Source: Agrobacterium larrymoorei (GTDB lineage: Bacteria > Pseudomonadota > Alphaproteobacteria > Rhizobiales > Rhizobiaceae). Taken from it: DNA of 64,000 nt. The notes beneath the pieces are model-generated. The model had not been told where the DNA came from. It saw nothing but the letters and a program-made list of their open reading frames with translations, and did not search any database. The translations under genes and the position numbers were made by a program. The stretch covers positions 1,934,001-1,998,000 of the forward strand of contig NZ_CP039691.1 of the NCBI RefSeq assembly GCF_005145045.1. The letters are read 5' to 3'. Shown in pieces: positions 10,706 to 20,070 of this stretch (position 1 is the stretch's first letter; every line of letters starts with the position of its first letter).

Positions 10706-11983
10706 TCAGGCCGAAACGTTGGCCTTCTCGTCCTGACGATCCGCGTAGATGTAGAGCGGACGCGCCGCGCCACTCACCACCTCGTCGGAGATGACGACTT
10801 CGCGAACGCCTTCCAGCGTCGGCAGTTCGAACATCGTGTCGAGCAGGATCTTTTCCATGATCGAGCGAAGACCACGGGCACCGGTTTTACGGGTGATGGC
10901 CTTGCGGGCGATTTCCAGAAGCGCTGTGCCCTGGAATGTCAGCTCCACATCTTCCATCTCGAACAGACGCTGATACTGCTTGACCAGAGCGTTCTTCGGC
11001 TCGGACAGAATCTGGATCAATGCGTCTTCATCCAGATCTTCCAGCGTTGCCAGAACCGGCAGACGACCGATGAATTCCGGGATGAGGCCGAACTTGACCA
11101 GATCTTCCGGCTCCAGCTCACGCAGCACTTCGCCAACACGACGATCGTCTTCCGCCTTCACCGTTGCGCCGAAACCGATGGAGGTCTTTTCGCCACGGGC
11201 AGAGATGATCTTGTCGAGACCGGCAAACGCGCCGCCGCAAATGAAGAGGATGTTGGTCGTATCCACCTGCAGGAACTCCTGCTGCGGATGCTTGCGGCCA
11301 CCCTGCGGAGGAACGGAAGCAACCGTGCCTTCCATGATCTTCAGCAGCGCCTGCTGAACGCCTTCGCCAGACACATCGCGCGTTATGGATGGATTGTCCG
11401 ACTTGCGGGAAATCTTGTCCACTTCGTCGATATAGACGATGCCGCGCTGCGCGCGTTCAACGTTGTAATCCGCAGCCTGAAGCAGCTTCAGGATGATGTT
11501 TTCAACGTCTTCACCGACATAACCGGCTTCGGTCAACGTCGTTGCATCCGCCATGGTGAACGGGACGTCGATGATGCGTGCGAGCGTCTGGGCAAGATAG
11601 GTCTTGCCGCACCCGGTCGGACCGACCAGCATGATGTTCGACTTCGCAAGTTCGATATCGCCATTCTTGGTGGAGTGAGCGAGACGCTTGTAATGGTTGT
11701 GAACGGCAACGGACAGGATCTTTTTCGCCTGCTGTTGGCCGATGACGTATTCGTCGAGGATCTTGATGATGTCCTGCGGGGTGGGAACACCCTCACGCGA
11801 CTTCACCATCGAGCTCTTGTTCTCCTCGCGGATGATGTCCATGCACAATTCGACGCATTCATCGCAGATGAACACCGTCGGTCCGGCAATGAGTTTCCGG
11901 ACTTCGTGCTGGCTCTTGCCGCAGAATGAACAATAGAGTGTATTTTTCGAGTCGCCGCCGTTGCTGCCGCTGACTTTGCTCAT
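10706..11983 (-). CDS. clpX: ATP-dependent Clp protease ATP-binding subunit ClpX
   Basis: This AAA+ unfoldase feeds substrates to ClpP. At 425 aa it is full length. The N-terminal zinc-binding domain has two CxxC pairs (CSFCGKSQ at about 18-25 and CDEC at about 40-43). Walker A is [12 protein letters not shown] and Walker B is [10 protein letters not shown]. The IGF loop that docks on ClpP appears as TSIGFGATV, and pore and sensor regions are intact ([11 protein letters not shown]). The ATG at 11983 has GGAAAGAGAT upstream. clpP lies upstream on the same strand with 363 bp between, so clpX can be transcribed from its own promoter. Confidence 0.98.
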   Translation of the reverse strand: MSKVSGSNGGDSKNTLYCSFCGKSQHEVRKLIAGPTVFICDECVELCMDIIREENKSSMVKSREGVPTPQDIIKILDEYVIGQQQAKKILSVAVHNHYKRLAHSTKNGDIELAKSNIMLVGPTGCGKTYLAQTLARIIDVPFTMADATTLTEAGYVGEDVENIILKLLQAADYNVERAQRGIVYIDEVDKISRKSDNPSITRDVSGEGVQQALLKIMEGTVASVPPQGGRKHPQQEFLQVDTTNILFICGGAFAGLDKIISARGEKTSIGFGATVKAEDDRRVGEVLRELEPEDLVKFGLIPEFIGRLPVLATLEDLDEDALIQILSEPKNALVKQYQRLFEMEDVELTFQGTALLEIARKAITRKTGARGLRSIMEKILLDTMFELPTLEGVREVVISDEVVSGAARPLYIYADRQDEKANVSA

Positions 11984-12296
11984 ATCTCTTTCCTTCCAGC
12001 ACGCCGCAGGTCCGCCAAACGGATCGCGGTCAACTTACCGCCTGCAGATACGAGCACTTGTCCAAAGCTTTCGCATCCGCTTCGTTCCCGGGGTACTAAC
12101 CGTATCAGATACATGACCTGATAAACGGCGGCAACGAATTCCCCTTCAAACTCCGAGCCACGAATGCCTCGGCATGTTCCTCATTCGCCTCCCCCGTAAA
12201 ACTCTACGCCTTTCAGGAGAGGATGGTTCAGGCTACGTCATAAAATTTCAACACAGCCTTAATATGTACTATTAGCGCTTTATTTCTTCGTTTGAA
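11984..12296. other. clpP-clpX intergenic region
   Basis: This stretch lies between the clpP terminator hairpin and the clpX start. It must contain the clpX promoter if the terminator is efficient. I see no gene and no clear sigma-32 box. It is AT-rich around 12240-12290. Confidence 0.4.
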
Positions 12297-12316
12297 CCCC
12301 CGAATTTCAGTTCGGG
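12297..12316 (-). terminator. Hairpin after clpP
   Basis: The perfect stem CCCCGAA/TTCGGGG encloses TTTCAG, 31 bp after the clpP stop. The following minus-strand sequence (GTTCAAACG) has few T residues, so termination may be partial and allow read-through to clpX. Confidence 0.5.
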
Positions 12317-12346
12317 GATACAAACTCACGTCAAAAGCGCGGCACC

Positions 12347-12979
12347 TCAGTTCGCCGAGACGCCTTCGATTTCCTGACGGGACGTGAGGATCTTGTCGAT
12401 CACGCCCCAATCCTTCGCCTCGTCCGCATCCATAAAGTGGTCACGGTCGAGCGTCTTTTCAACTTCTTCGAGCGTGCGGCCAGTGTGTTTCACGTAGACT
12501 TCATTGAGGCGGCGCTTCATCTTGATGATGTCGCGGGCGTGGCGCTCGATGTCGGACGCCTGACCCTGGAAACCGCCGGAAGGCTGGTGAACCATGATGC
12601 GGGCGTTCGGCGTTGCGAAGCGCATGCCCTTCTCACCGGCGGCAAGAAGCAGCGAACCCATGGAAGCGGCCTGGCCGACGCAAAGCGTGGAAACCGCAGG
12701 GCGAATGAACTGCATCGTATCGTAGATCGCCATACCGGCGGTCACTACGCCGCCTGGCGAATTGATGTAGATGGCAATTTCCTTCTTGGGGTTTTCGGCC
12801 TCAAGGAAAAGAAGCTGTGCGCAGACGAGCGAGGCCATGTGATCTTCAACCGGACCGGTCAGGAAGATGATGCGCTCTTTGAGAAGACGGGAGTAGATGT
12901 CATAGGACCGTTCGCCGCGGTTGGTCTGCTCCACGACCATCGGCACCAGAGCCATGGCGGTATCAACTGGATTTGTCAT
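12347..12979 (-). CDS. clpP: ATP-dependent Clp protease proteolytic subunit
   Basis: This is the serine peptidase subunit of the Clp protease, 210 aa. The catalytic triad is visible as Ser106 ([10 protein letters not shown]), His131 (MVHQPSGG) and Asp180 (LDRDHFM). The oxyanion strand YINSPGG and the handle region with [10 protein letters not shown] are intact. The ATG has AGGACGGAC upstream, and a sigma-32-like promoter lies 62 nt further up. The order clpP-clpX-lon is the common one in bacteria. Confidence 0.98.
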   Translation of the reverse strand: MTNPVDTAMALVPMVVEQTNRGERSYDIYSRLLKERIIFLTGPVEDHMASLVCAQLLFLEAENPKKEIAIYINSPGGVVTAGMAIYDTMQFIRPAVSTLCVGQAASMGSLLLAAGEKGMRFATPNARIMVHQPSGGFQGQASDIERHARDIIKMKRRLNEVYVKHTGRTLEEVEKTLDRDHFMDADEAKDWGVIDKILTSRQEIEGVSAN

Positions 12980-13048
12980 GTCCGTCCTTTATCCAACTCT
13001 TGCCCGGAGGCTTTAGCGCCCGGAATCAATTCAATTCGTCAACTCACT

Positions 13049-13078
13049 ACATAGAGTGTCATTGCCCGGTTCTTCAAG
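13049..13078 (-). promoter_or_regulatory. Sigma-32 (RpoH)-like promoter of clpP
   Basis: On the minus strand CTTGAAG (13072-13078) is followed after 15 bp by CTCTATGT (13049-13056). The -10 contains CTATGT, close to the alphaproteobacterial RpoH form CYTATNT. With the lon promoter this suggests coordinate heat-shock control of both proteases. Confidence 0.55.
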
Positions 13079-13403
13079 ACTAAGGCGGCGGATATCCTTA
13101 ATGACATGCCGGACAACTCATCTCTGCGCAATTACAGAGAGTGTCGAGCCTGCGCCAGAGCGGCCAAGCCCTATTTTGTCGTCATCAACCGGCAAAGGCG
13201 CCCGTGGTCAATGAAAAGTTAAGCCCAAAAATGGTCACGTTGGAAAACCTTCCCTTACGGAAAGCAGCAACGACTCGTTAGGGTTTTGCGAATGATACTG
13301 TGCCACGTCAGCCTTCGCCTTGGCGTAACAGGCGACCGCTTTCCATAGATGCATCTTTTCGGCGGAAGCAGGCAGGCGGTTCAAAAGCCCTGCCGCAACC
13401 ACC
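13079..13403. other. Divergent region between clpP and the GGDEF gene
   Basis: I find no gene here. Short minus-strand frames overlap the GGDEF start and lack ribosome binding sites. The promoter of the diguanylate cyclase gene should lie within it. Confidence 0.4.
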
Positions 13404-14678
13404 ATGCAAAACGAAGATTGGACGACACCGGTGCTCGATACGAAAACAGGCATGCTGCTGTGGTCCATGGAAGCGCTGACGATTACCGCCGTGCTGGCAT
13501 CGCTGTGGCTGCACAACAAGCGAAAGAAATATCACCTTTGTTTCGCCATGGGCTTCTTCGCCATCGGCCTTGGAAGCGCGCTGGTTGCCATGCGCGGCGA
13601 CATACCGGATTTCCTGTCGATAGACATCGCCAATACCCTGACACTGTCGGCGGCCTCTTTCTGGCTGGCCGAAATTCTCAATCTCGAAAAGCGGCCCGTC
13701 GAGGGCTGGATCACCATTCCGGCTCTGATCTGGATCGCCTTCATGTTCGTGCCACCGGTGCGCAATGACATTCAGGCGCGCATCATTCTCTATCATTGCT
13801 CGGCAGCGGTCGGTTATTTCATGCTGGCGGGCGTCCTGCTCACATCCCGTGAATATCGCTCGAAAACGCGCAAGCTGCTTGCGCTCGCCTTCGTCATTCA
13901 GGCATTTCTCGGCGGCATCGCCGCGTCGATTGTCGTTTCCTACAATCTCGCCACAGGGCAGATCGCACCTCTGACCATCCCCGTCATGCTGTCCGGCGCG
14001 TTCGGCTTCATCGTGCTGTTGATGATGAGCGTGAAGGTTTTCATGGAAGACATGGAGCGCCGCCTGCAGAAACTGGCGGTGACCGACTATCTCACCGGCG
14101 CACTCAACCGCCGGGGCCTTGCGGAAGAATTCAAAGCCTTCAAGGCCAGACGGAGGGATGGAGAGAGCCACATCACGCTTGCGCTCTTCGATATCGACCA
14201 TTTCAAGAGCATCAATGACAAGCATGGCCACCAGTGCGGCGATGAGGTTCTCGTCCAGTTCTGCGCGCTCGCAAACCGCATCATCGGTGAAAACGGCGTT
14301 TTCGTCCGCATGGGCGGTGAAGAATTCGCCTATCTGGTGGAAGCCAGCGATCCTACCCGGGCGATCCGCATTGCCGAAGGAATCCGGATTTATTTCGCCC
14401 GTTTGTCCACCAGCGCCGCAAATGGAGAGTTCACATCCACGGTCAGCGTCGGCCTCTGCTCGCTTCCAACAGCCGAAGCCGATCTTGATGTCATGCTGAC
14501 GAAATCGGATCGTGCGCTTTATGCCGCCAAGAAGGCCGGACGAAACCGCACCGTGATGAACGACAACGAAGCCCATGTCGTGCTGCCAGCGGAAGATCGT
14601 GGCGAAGACCCGCATGACAATAATGCCGACCGCCAGGTCGCCGCGCTGAACCGCATCGCCTCCATCGCCAACAGCTAA
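13404..14678 (+). CDS. Membrane diguanylate cyclase (GGDEF)
   Basis: The protein has 424 aa. The N-terminal half (about 1-210) has six or seven hydrophobic segments, a membrane sensor of the type often seen in rhizobial cyclases. The GGDEF domain follows (about 222-390), with LTGALNRRGL, DIDHFKSINDKHGHQCGDEVL and active-site GGEEF at 304-308, a form compatible with catalysis. The inhibitory I-site (RxxD, ending six residues before GGEEF) is absent: the Arg and Asp positions are both Gly in the segment IGENGVFVRM. Product inhibition by c-di-GMP is therefore unlikely. The C-terminal 35 residues are hydrophilic and disordered-looking. The signal sensed is unknown. Confidence 0.88.
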   Translation: MQNEDWTTPVLDTKTGMLLWSMEALTITAVLASLWLHNKRKKYHLCFAMGFFAIGLGSALVAMRGDIPDFLSIDIANTLTLSAASFWLAEILNLEKRPVEGWITIPALIWIAFMFVPPVRNDIQARIILYHCSAAVGYFMLAGVLLTSREYRSKTRKLLALAFVIQAFLGGIAASIVVSYNLATGQIAPLTIPVMLSGAFGFIVLLMMSVKVFMEDMERRLQKLAVTDYLTGALNRRGLAEEFKAFKARRRDGESHITLALFDIDHFKSINDKHGHQCGDEVLVQFCALANRIIGENGVFVRMGGEEFAYLVEASDPTRAIRIAEGIRIYFARLSTSAANGEFTSTVSVGLCSLPTAEADLDVMLTKSDRALYAAKKAGRNRTVMNDNEAHVVLPAEDRGEDPHDNNADRQVAALNRIASIANS

Positions 14679-14764
14679 CCCATCATTATTCGTTGGTCCC
14701 AACGGGTTGACCTGCACCGAAAATAGAACCCATCATGCCGCCATCGACCAGTGGAGAGTTCGGC

Positions 14765-16522
14765 ATGCATATCAAGTTCCTCGCACATCTCGCGATTTCG
14801 GCGGCGCTCATTGTCGGTCCAGCCCATGCGCAACAAGCATCGGACACCACGGCGCCGGAGCGCGCCACCGGCACCAAAACGGCAAGTCGCGTGGAAGCGA
14901 AGAGCTTCATGGTGGCGGCGGCGAATCCGCTTGCCGCCGAAGCAGGGCGAAAAATCATCGCCGAGGGCGGCAACGCCATCGATGCCATGGTCGCCGTCCA
15001 GACCGTGCTGGGTCTGGTAGAGCCGCAAAGCTCCGGCCTCGGCGGCGGTTCTTTTCTCGTCTATTATGATGCCTCAGCCAAAAAGCTCACCACATTCGAC
15101 GGACGCGAGACCGCGCCCATGGAGGCAACGCCGAAGCTCTTTTTGGACGACAAGGGTCAGCCGCTGAAATTCATGGATGCCGTCGTCGGCGGGCGCTCGG
15201 TCGGCACGCCGGGAACGGTGAGGCTGCTTTCCGATGTTCATCAGCGTTTCGGGAAGCTGGAATGGAAAAGCCTGTTCACCCCCGCTGAAACCCTGGCGCG
15301 GGATGGCTTCAAGGTTTCCCCTCGCCTCGCTTCGCTCATCGCCGCCGAAGGTGATCGTCTCAAGAAATATGAAGGCCCGCGCAGCTATTTCTACGACGCC
15401 TCAGGCTCGCCCTTGCAGGCGGGAACGGTACTGAAAAATCCAGCCTATGCGGAAACGCTGAAGGCCATTGCCGATAACGGCCCGGATGCCTTCTACAAAG
15501 GCCCAATCGCGGAAGCCATCGTCAAGACCGTGCGGGAAGCGAGTGGAAATCCCGGCGTTCTCTCGCTGACGGACCTTGCCAATTACCGCACCAAGGAGCG
15601 CGAGCCGGTCTGCGCTAACTATCGTGCGCTCGATATTTGCGGCATGGGCCCGCCCTCCTCCGGTGCCGTCGCCGTGGGCCAAATCCTCGGTACGTTGGAA
15701 AATTTCGATCTGAAGGCGCTCGGGCCGCAAAATGTCGAAAGCTGGAGGCTGCTCGGCGATGCACAACGCCTCGCCTTTGCAGATCGCGAACGCTACCTCG
15801 CTGATCCTGACTTTACCCCACTGCCGATCAAGGGCCTACTGCGCAAGGATTATCTCGGCTCGCGCGCTATGTTACTGGATGGTGACAAGGCGCTGGCCGC
15901 CGATGCCGTGAAGGCTGGCGAGCCCGAATGGGACCACGCCCTCAATTTCGGGCGCGGGCCCGCGCTGGAGCTTCCCTCCACCAGCCACTTCGTCATCGTG
16001 GACAAACAGGGCAATGTCCTTTCCATGACGACGACCATCGAGAGCGGCTTCGGCTCGCGCCTGATGACCAACGGCTTCCTGCTCAATAATGAGCTGACCG
16101 ATTTCTCCTTCAAGACCCATGACGGCAGCCTGCCCGTCGCCAACCGCGTCGAACCCGGCAAACGCCCCCGCTCCTCCATGGCTCCGACCATTGTCATGAA
16201 GGACGGCAAACCCCTGCTCGCCATCGGCTCCCCCGGCGGCAGCCAGATCATCGGCTATGTCGCGCAGGCGCTGATCGCCTATATCGATTGGGGCATGCCC
16301 GTGGAACAGATCGTCGCCCAACCCCACCTCATCAACCGCTTCGGCACCTATGATATCGAGGCGGGTACGGATGCAGAAAAGTTTGCGGAACCGCTGAAGG
16401 CGCTGGGTTATGAGGTGAAGCCCGGCGAGATGAATTCCGGCCTGCACGCCATTGAAGTCACCAGTCAGGGACTGGTCGGTAGCGCCGATCCTCGGCGCGA
16501 GGGCGTGGCTGTCGGGGATTGA
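14765..16522 (+). CDS. ggt: Gamma-glutamyltransferase
   Basis: This periplasmic Ntn-hydrolase cleaves gamma-glutamyl bonds of glutathione and transfers or hydrolyses the glutamyl group. The 585-aa precursor has a signal peptide (HIKFLAHLAISAALIVGPAHAQ). The autocatalytic cleavage site is the Thr in PSTSHFVIVDK, which becomes the N-terminal nucleophile of the small subunit. LSMTTTIESGFGSRLM and the SPGGSQIIGY oxyanion region follow, and RETAPMEA binds the glutamyl carboxylate. The start at 14765 is preferred over one 30 bp upstream because GGAGAG precedes it and the signal peptide then sits at the N-terminus. Confidence 0.92.
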   Translation: MHIKFLAHLAISAALIVGPAHAQQASDTTAPERATGTKTASRVEAKSFMVAAANPLAAEAGRKIIAEGGNAIDAMVAVQTVLGLVEPQSSGLGGGSFLVYYDASAKKLTTFDGRETAPMEATPKLFLDDKGQPLKFMDAVVGGRSVGTPGTVRLLSDVHQRFGKLEWKSLFTPAETLARDGFKVSPRLASLIAAEGDRLKKYEGPRSYFYDASGSPLQAGTVLKNPAYAETLKAIADNGPDAFYKGPIAEAIVKTVREASGNPGVLSLTDLANYRTKEREPVCANYRALDICGMGPPSSGAVAVGQILGTLENFDLKALGPQNVESWRLLGDAQRLAFADRERYLADPDFTPLPIKGLLRKDYLGSRAMLLDGDKALAADAVKAGEPEWDHALNFGRGPALELPSTSHFVIVDKQGNVLSMTTTIESGFGSRLMTNGFLLNNELTDFSFKTHDGSLPVANRVEPGKRPRSSMAPTIVMKDGKPLLAIGSPGGSQIIGYVAQALIAYIDWGMPVEQIVAQPHLINRFGTYDIEAGTDAEKFAEPLKALGYEVKPGEMNSGLHAIEVTSQGLVGSADPRREGVAVGD

Positions 16523-16551
16523 AACAGCCTATGCGCCGAGGCTCAAAATAT

Positions 16552-16688
16552 CCCTCATTCCTGTCCTTGTGACAGGAATCCAGTCAGCCCAAGTCCTTGG
16601 GCTGAAATGAGTCTTTGCGTCGCGCAGACGCACGACGGCTGGATCCCTGTGACCGATCCCCGGATCAAGTCCGAGGACAGGGATGAGG
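16552..16688. repeat. Palindromic intergenic repeat (CCTCATTCCTGTCC family)
   Basis: The arms CCTCATTCCTGTCC and GGACAGGGATGAGG close a 137-bp element. Inner hairpins include CTGTCCTTGTGACAG and AGCCCAAGTCCTTGGGCT. It fills most of the gap between ggt and the P450 gene. I saw no second copy in the window. The composition resembles widespread rhizobial intergenic repeats. Confidence 0.65.
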
Positions 16689-16739
16689 AGACAGTGGCCA
16701 GCTCTTCCTCCACCACCAAACTTCCGTTAGACACCAAGC

Positions 16740-17987
16740 ATGAACACCACATCCGACTTCCTCCGCATCGACGCCGATAAACGCTCCGTCTCGCTGGACG
16801 CCCGTAACCCGGCCTTTTACAGCAACCCGAATGCCGCCTATGCGCAGCTTCATGCGCATTGTCCGACCTTTTACTGGGAAGAGCAGAAGCAATGGTTCTT
16901 CACCGGTTACGACCATGTGAACGCGCTCCTGCGCGACCGGCGCTTTGGGCGGCAAATCCTCCATATTGCCACTCGTGAAGAGTTGGGGCTGCCGGAACCG
17001 CTGGAACATACTGCCCATTTCGACGCTGCCGAACGTCATTCGCTGTTGGAAATCGAACCGCCGGAACACACGCGCCTGCGCACGCTGGTCAACCGCGCTT
17101 TCGTCTCCCGACACGTGGATAAGATGAAGCCGGAAATCGAAGTGCTGGCCCACGGGCTGATCGACCGTTTCGAGAAAGACGGCAAGACCGAGTTGCTTTC
17201 CTCCTTTGCCGATATCATTCCCGTGACGATGATCGCGCGGATGATCGGCATACCGGAAGAGATGGGGCCGCAGCTTCTGAAATGGTCGCACGCCTATGTC
17301 GGCATGTACATGTTCAAGCGCAGCCGTGAGGACGAGCTTGCCGCCGATGCCGCCGCCAAGGAGTTCGCCGATTACGCTCGCACCGTCATTGCGGAACGTC
17401 GTGTCGAACCGAAGGACGATCTGCTGAGCCATATGATCCACACGGAACATAAGGGCCAGTATCTGACGGACGAGGAACTCATCTCCACGACCATCGTGCT
17501 GCTGAATGCCGGACACGAGGCAACCGTCCACCAGATCGGCAATTCCGTCCGCGTCATCCTCGAAAGCGGTCTCGATCCGGCTTCGCTCTTCACCGACGAA
17601 AAAACGACCGAACGAACCGTCGAAGAAACGCTGCGCATCGGCGCGCCCGTCCACATCTTCCAGCGCTGGGCGCTGGAGCCGGTGGAAATCGATGGGGTGA
17701 AATTCGAACGCGGCGACAAGGTCAGCCTCATCCTCGCCGCCGCCAATCTGGACCCAAAAAAATTCACCGATCCCCTCACCTTCAAACCGGACCGCGCAGA
17801 GGCACCCAACCTCTCCTTCGGCGCCGGAATCCACTTCTGCATCGGCGCGCCACTGGCAAGGCTGGAACTCAACATCGTTCTGCCCCTGCTGTTTCAGCGC
17901 TTGCCGGGGCTGCGCTTAGCGGAGAAGCCGAGGGTGAAGGACGTCTATCATTTCCATGGGCTTGAGCGCCTGGATCTGGTGTGGTGA
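16740..17987 (+). CDS. Cytochrome P450
   Basis: This soluble bacterial class I P450 has 415 aa. The I-helix oxygen-activation motif is AGHEAT (257-262, with the catalytic acidic residue and Thr262). The K-helix ExxR is Glu296-x2-Arg299. The haem-binding loop is FGAGIHFCIGAPLAR with ligand Cys367. It would need a ferredoxin and a reductase, neither of which is nearby. The substrate cannot be read from sequence; the general look is that of small-molecule hydroxylases of the CYP107/CYP199 type. A palindromic repeat separates it from ggt, so it is probably its own unit. Confidence 0.93.
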   Translation: MNTTSDFLRIDADKRSVSLDARNPAFYSNPNAAYAQLHAHCPTFYWEEQKQWFFTGYDHVNALLRDRRFGRQILHIATREELGLPEPLEHTAHFDAAERHSLLEIEPPEHTRLRTLVNRAFVSRHVDKMKPEIEVLAHGLIDRFEKDGKTELLSSFADIIPVTMIARMIGIPEEMGPQLLKWSHAYVGMYMFKRSREDELAADAAAKEFADYARTVIAERRVEPKDDLLSHMIHTEHKGQYLTDEELISTTIVLLNAGHEATVHQIGNSVRVILESGLDPASLFTDEKTTERTVEETLRIGAPVHIFQRWALEPVEIDGVKFERGDKVSLILAAANLDPKKFTDPLTFKPDRAEAPNLSFGAGIHFCIGAPLARLELNIVLPLLFQRLPGLRLAEKPRVKDVYHFHGLERLDLVW

Positions 17988-18017
17988 GGTTCTCTTTTAT
18001 CTTGGCCCAGAAGCTGT

Positions 18018-18323
18018 ATGATGGAGCGCTCCGTGAAACATGAGGCAGGTGCCTTGTCTACGAAATCGAAAAGAAAAGTCTCAACTTCTGAGCAGCACAG
18101 GATCGATCCAGTTGCGGCAGAACTTTCGCGTCTCGGAAGAGAACTAGACAAGATCGAGCTCCAGCTGAACAACAGTGCCAAAACCTCTCGGACACCGGGG
18201 CGTTTCAAAGGTCAGCTCAAGGTCGGCGCGAGCTTCTTCGAACCGCTGACCGAAGCGGAACTCAAAGAATGTTCTGCTATCGATGAGAAAATTACATCGC
18301 TTGGCATATTGACTCGCTGGTAA
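18018..18323 (+). CDS. Small protein with antitoxin-like C-terminal tail
   Basis: The protein has 101 aa. The N-terminal 30 residues are basic and Ser/Lys-rich, then a short coiled-coil-like helix (PVAAELSRLGRELDKIELQL) leads to the tail PGRFKGQLKVGASFFEPLTE. That tail resembles the C-terminal toxin-wrapping segment of Phd/YefM-type antitoxins (pattern PG-x-LKG-x-I/L-x-x-x-x-F-EPL). No DNA-binding Phd domain precedes it and no toxin gene follows, because the next gene is on the opposite strand. It may be an orphan antitoxin or a solitary regulator. Two ATG codons in tandem start the frame, without a clear ribosome binding site. Confidence 0.6.
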   Translation: MMERSVKHEAGALSTKSKRKVSTSEQHRIDPVAAELSRLGRELDKIELQLNNSAKTSRTPGRFKGQLKVGASFFEPLTEAELKECSAIDEKITSLGILTRW

Positions 18324-18329
18324 GGGCCC

Positions 18330-18686
18330 TCACACCCTGACCACATAATCCTTCCGTGTCGTCTCAACGACTTCCCATGTCCCCTTGAAACCCGGACGAA
18401 TAATCTGGCGATCTCCCGCTCGTAGGTGGATTGGTTCTCCACCTTCCTCGGTCAGAATCGAATAGCCCTCGAGAATATTGAAATATTCCCACTCATCATA
18501 TTCCACCCGCCATTTGCCCGGCGTGGATTGCCAGATGCCGGCATAGAGACCGCCGCTTGCTTCTTCCAGGTTCCATGTGGTGAATTTCGGTGTGCCTGAA
18601 ATCAGCCGGTCGGGCTTAGGTGTGCCCTCTTCCGGCTGAATGGCAGAAAGATCGCCGTCCGACTTGAAGTTCAATGTTAGGGTCAT
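18330..18686 (-). CDS. Cupin-domain protein
   Basis: This 118-aa single-domain cupin resembles the (S)-ureidoglycine aminohydrolase-like cupin group (PF05899). Visible features are WQSTPGKWRVEYDEWEYFNILEG and the second motif HLRAGDRQIIRPGFKGTWEV. Metal ligands are mostly replaced (Glu and Tyr instead of the usual His pair), as is common in this subgroup. It starts 16 bp after the metY stop and is probably co-transcribed with it. Its function is unknown. Confidence 0.8.
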   Translation of the reverse strand: MTLTLNFKSDGDLSAIQPEEGTPKPDRLISGTPKFTTWNLEEASGGLYAGIWQSTPGKWRVEYDEWEYFNILEGYSILTEEGGEPIHLRAGDRQIIRPGFKGTWEVVETTRKDYVVRV

Positions 18687-18702
18687 GGGCGATCGTTCCT
18701 AT

Positions 18703-19986
18703 TTAAACTTTTGCCAAAGATTGTTCCAAATCGGCAATAATGTCCTTCACATCCTCTATGCCGATGGAAAGGCGCACGACGTCCGGTCCGGCACCTGCCG
18801 CTACCTGCTGCTCAGGCGTGAGCTGCGCATGGGTGGTGGAAGCCGGGTGGATGACCAGAGAGCGTGTATCGCCGATATTGGCAAGATGGGAAAAGAGCTG
18901 AAGCCCTTCCACCAGCGATTTCCCCGCCTGATATCCGCCCTTCACGCCGAAGGTGAAGACCGAGCCAGCTCCCTTTGGCGAGTAGCGCTGTTGCAGGGCG
19001 TGGTTTTCGCTGTCATCAAGCCCGGCATAGTGCACCCAACCGATTTTCGGATGCGCCTTCAGCCATTTCGCAACTGCCAGCGCATTGTCGGAATGGCGCT
19101 GAACGCGCAGCGGCAGGGTCTCGATGCCGGTGAGGATGAGGAAGGCGTTGAAGGGTGAAATGGAGGGGCCGAGATCGCGCAGGCCCAGAACGCGGACGGC
19201 AATTGCGAAGGCGAAGTTGCCGAAGGTCTGGTGCAGCACGACACCGGAATATTCCGGGCGCGGCTGCGAGAGAGCCGGGAACTTGTCCGAAGCGGACCAG
19301 TCGAAAGTGCCGCCATCCACGATGACGCCGCCCATGGAATTGCCGTGGCCGCCGAGGAATTTCGTCAGCGAGTGAACGACGATATCGGCACCGTGCTCAA
19401 TCGGGCGGATGAGATAGGGGCTCGCCATGGTGTTATCCACGATCAGCGGCAAGCCGTGCTTGTGCGCGACATCGGCAATTGCCGCGATATCGACGAATGT
19501 ACCGCCCGGATTGGCAAGGCTCTCGATGAAGATAGCCTTCGTCTTCTCATCGATCTGGCTTTCGAAGCTTGCAGGGTCGGCAGCATCTGCCCAGCGCACC
19601 TGCCAGCCGAAATTCTGGAAGGAATGGCCGAACTGGTTCACCGAGCCGCCATAAAGCTGGCGCGCGGCGACGAAATTATCGCCGGATTGCAAAAGCGTGT
19701 GAAAGACGAGCAGCTGCGCTGCATGGCCGGACGCTACGGCAAGCGCCGCCGTGCCGCCTTCAAGCGCCGCAACCCGCTCCTCCAGAACCGCCTGTGTCGG
19801 GTTCATGATGCGCGTGTAGATATTGCCGAATTCCTTCAGGCCAAAAAGCGCTGCCGCATGGTCGGAATCACGGAACGCATAAGCGGTTGTCTGATAGATG
19901 GGCGTCGCACGCGCGCCCGTCGTAGGGTCGGGCTGCGCACCGGCATGAATGGCGAGCGTGGAAAAACCTGGGGTGTTCTCTGACAT
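18703..19986 (-). CDS. metY: O-acetylhomoserine aminocarboxypropyltransferase (sulfhydrylase)
   Basis: This PLP enzyme of the Cys/Met metabolism family (427 aa) makes homocysteine from O-acetylhomoserine and sulfide. The N-terminal GFSTLAIHAGAQPDPTTGAR and TPIYQTTAYAF segments and the PLP lysine in VHSLTKFLGGHGNSMGG are clear. YSPKGAGSVFTFGVKGG marks the OAH sulfhydrylase branch. The start at 19986 follows a strong GGAGGGAC; the frame extends 15 codons further up without support. It is flanked by a CoA-binding gene upstream and a cupin gene downstream on the same strand. hom at 59 kb supplies an earlier step of the same pathway. Confidence 0.93.
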   Translation of the reverse strand: MSENTPGFSTLAIHAGAQPDPTTGARATPIYQTTAYAFRDSDHAAALFGLKEFGNIYTRIMNPTQAVLEERVAALEGGTAALAVASGHAAQLLVFHTLLQSGDNFVAARQLYGGSVNQFGHSFQNFGWQVRWADAADPASFESQIDEKTKAIFIESLANPGGTFVDIAAIADVAHKHGLPLIVDNTMASPYLIRPIEHGADIVVHSLTKFLGGHGNSMGGVIVDGGTFDWSASDKFPALSQPRPEYSGVVLHQTFGNFAFAIAVRVLGLRDLGPSISPFNAFLILTGIETLPLRVQRHSDNALAVAKWLKAHPKIGWVHYAGLDDSENHALQQRYSPKGAGSVFTFGVKGGYQAGKSLVEGLQLFSHLANIGDTRSLVIHPASTTHAQLTPEQQVAAGAGPDVVRLSIGIEDVKDIIADLEQSLAKV

Positions 19987-20070
19987 ATGTCCCTCCGAAT
20001 ATTTTTTACGAAATATGACGGGAGGGATCATATCGCCTTGGCGCCGGATGGTAAGTGCGACTTATGCTAA

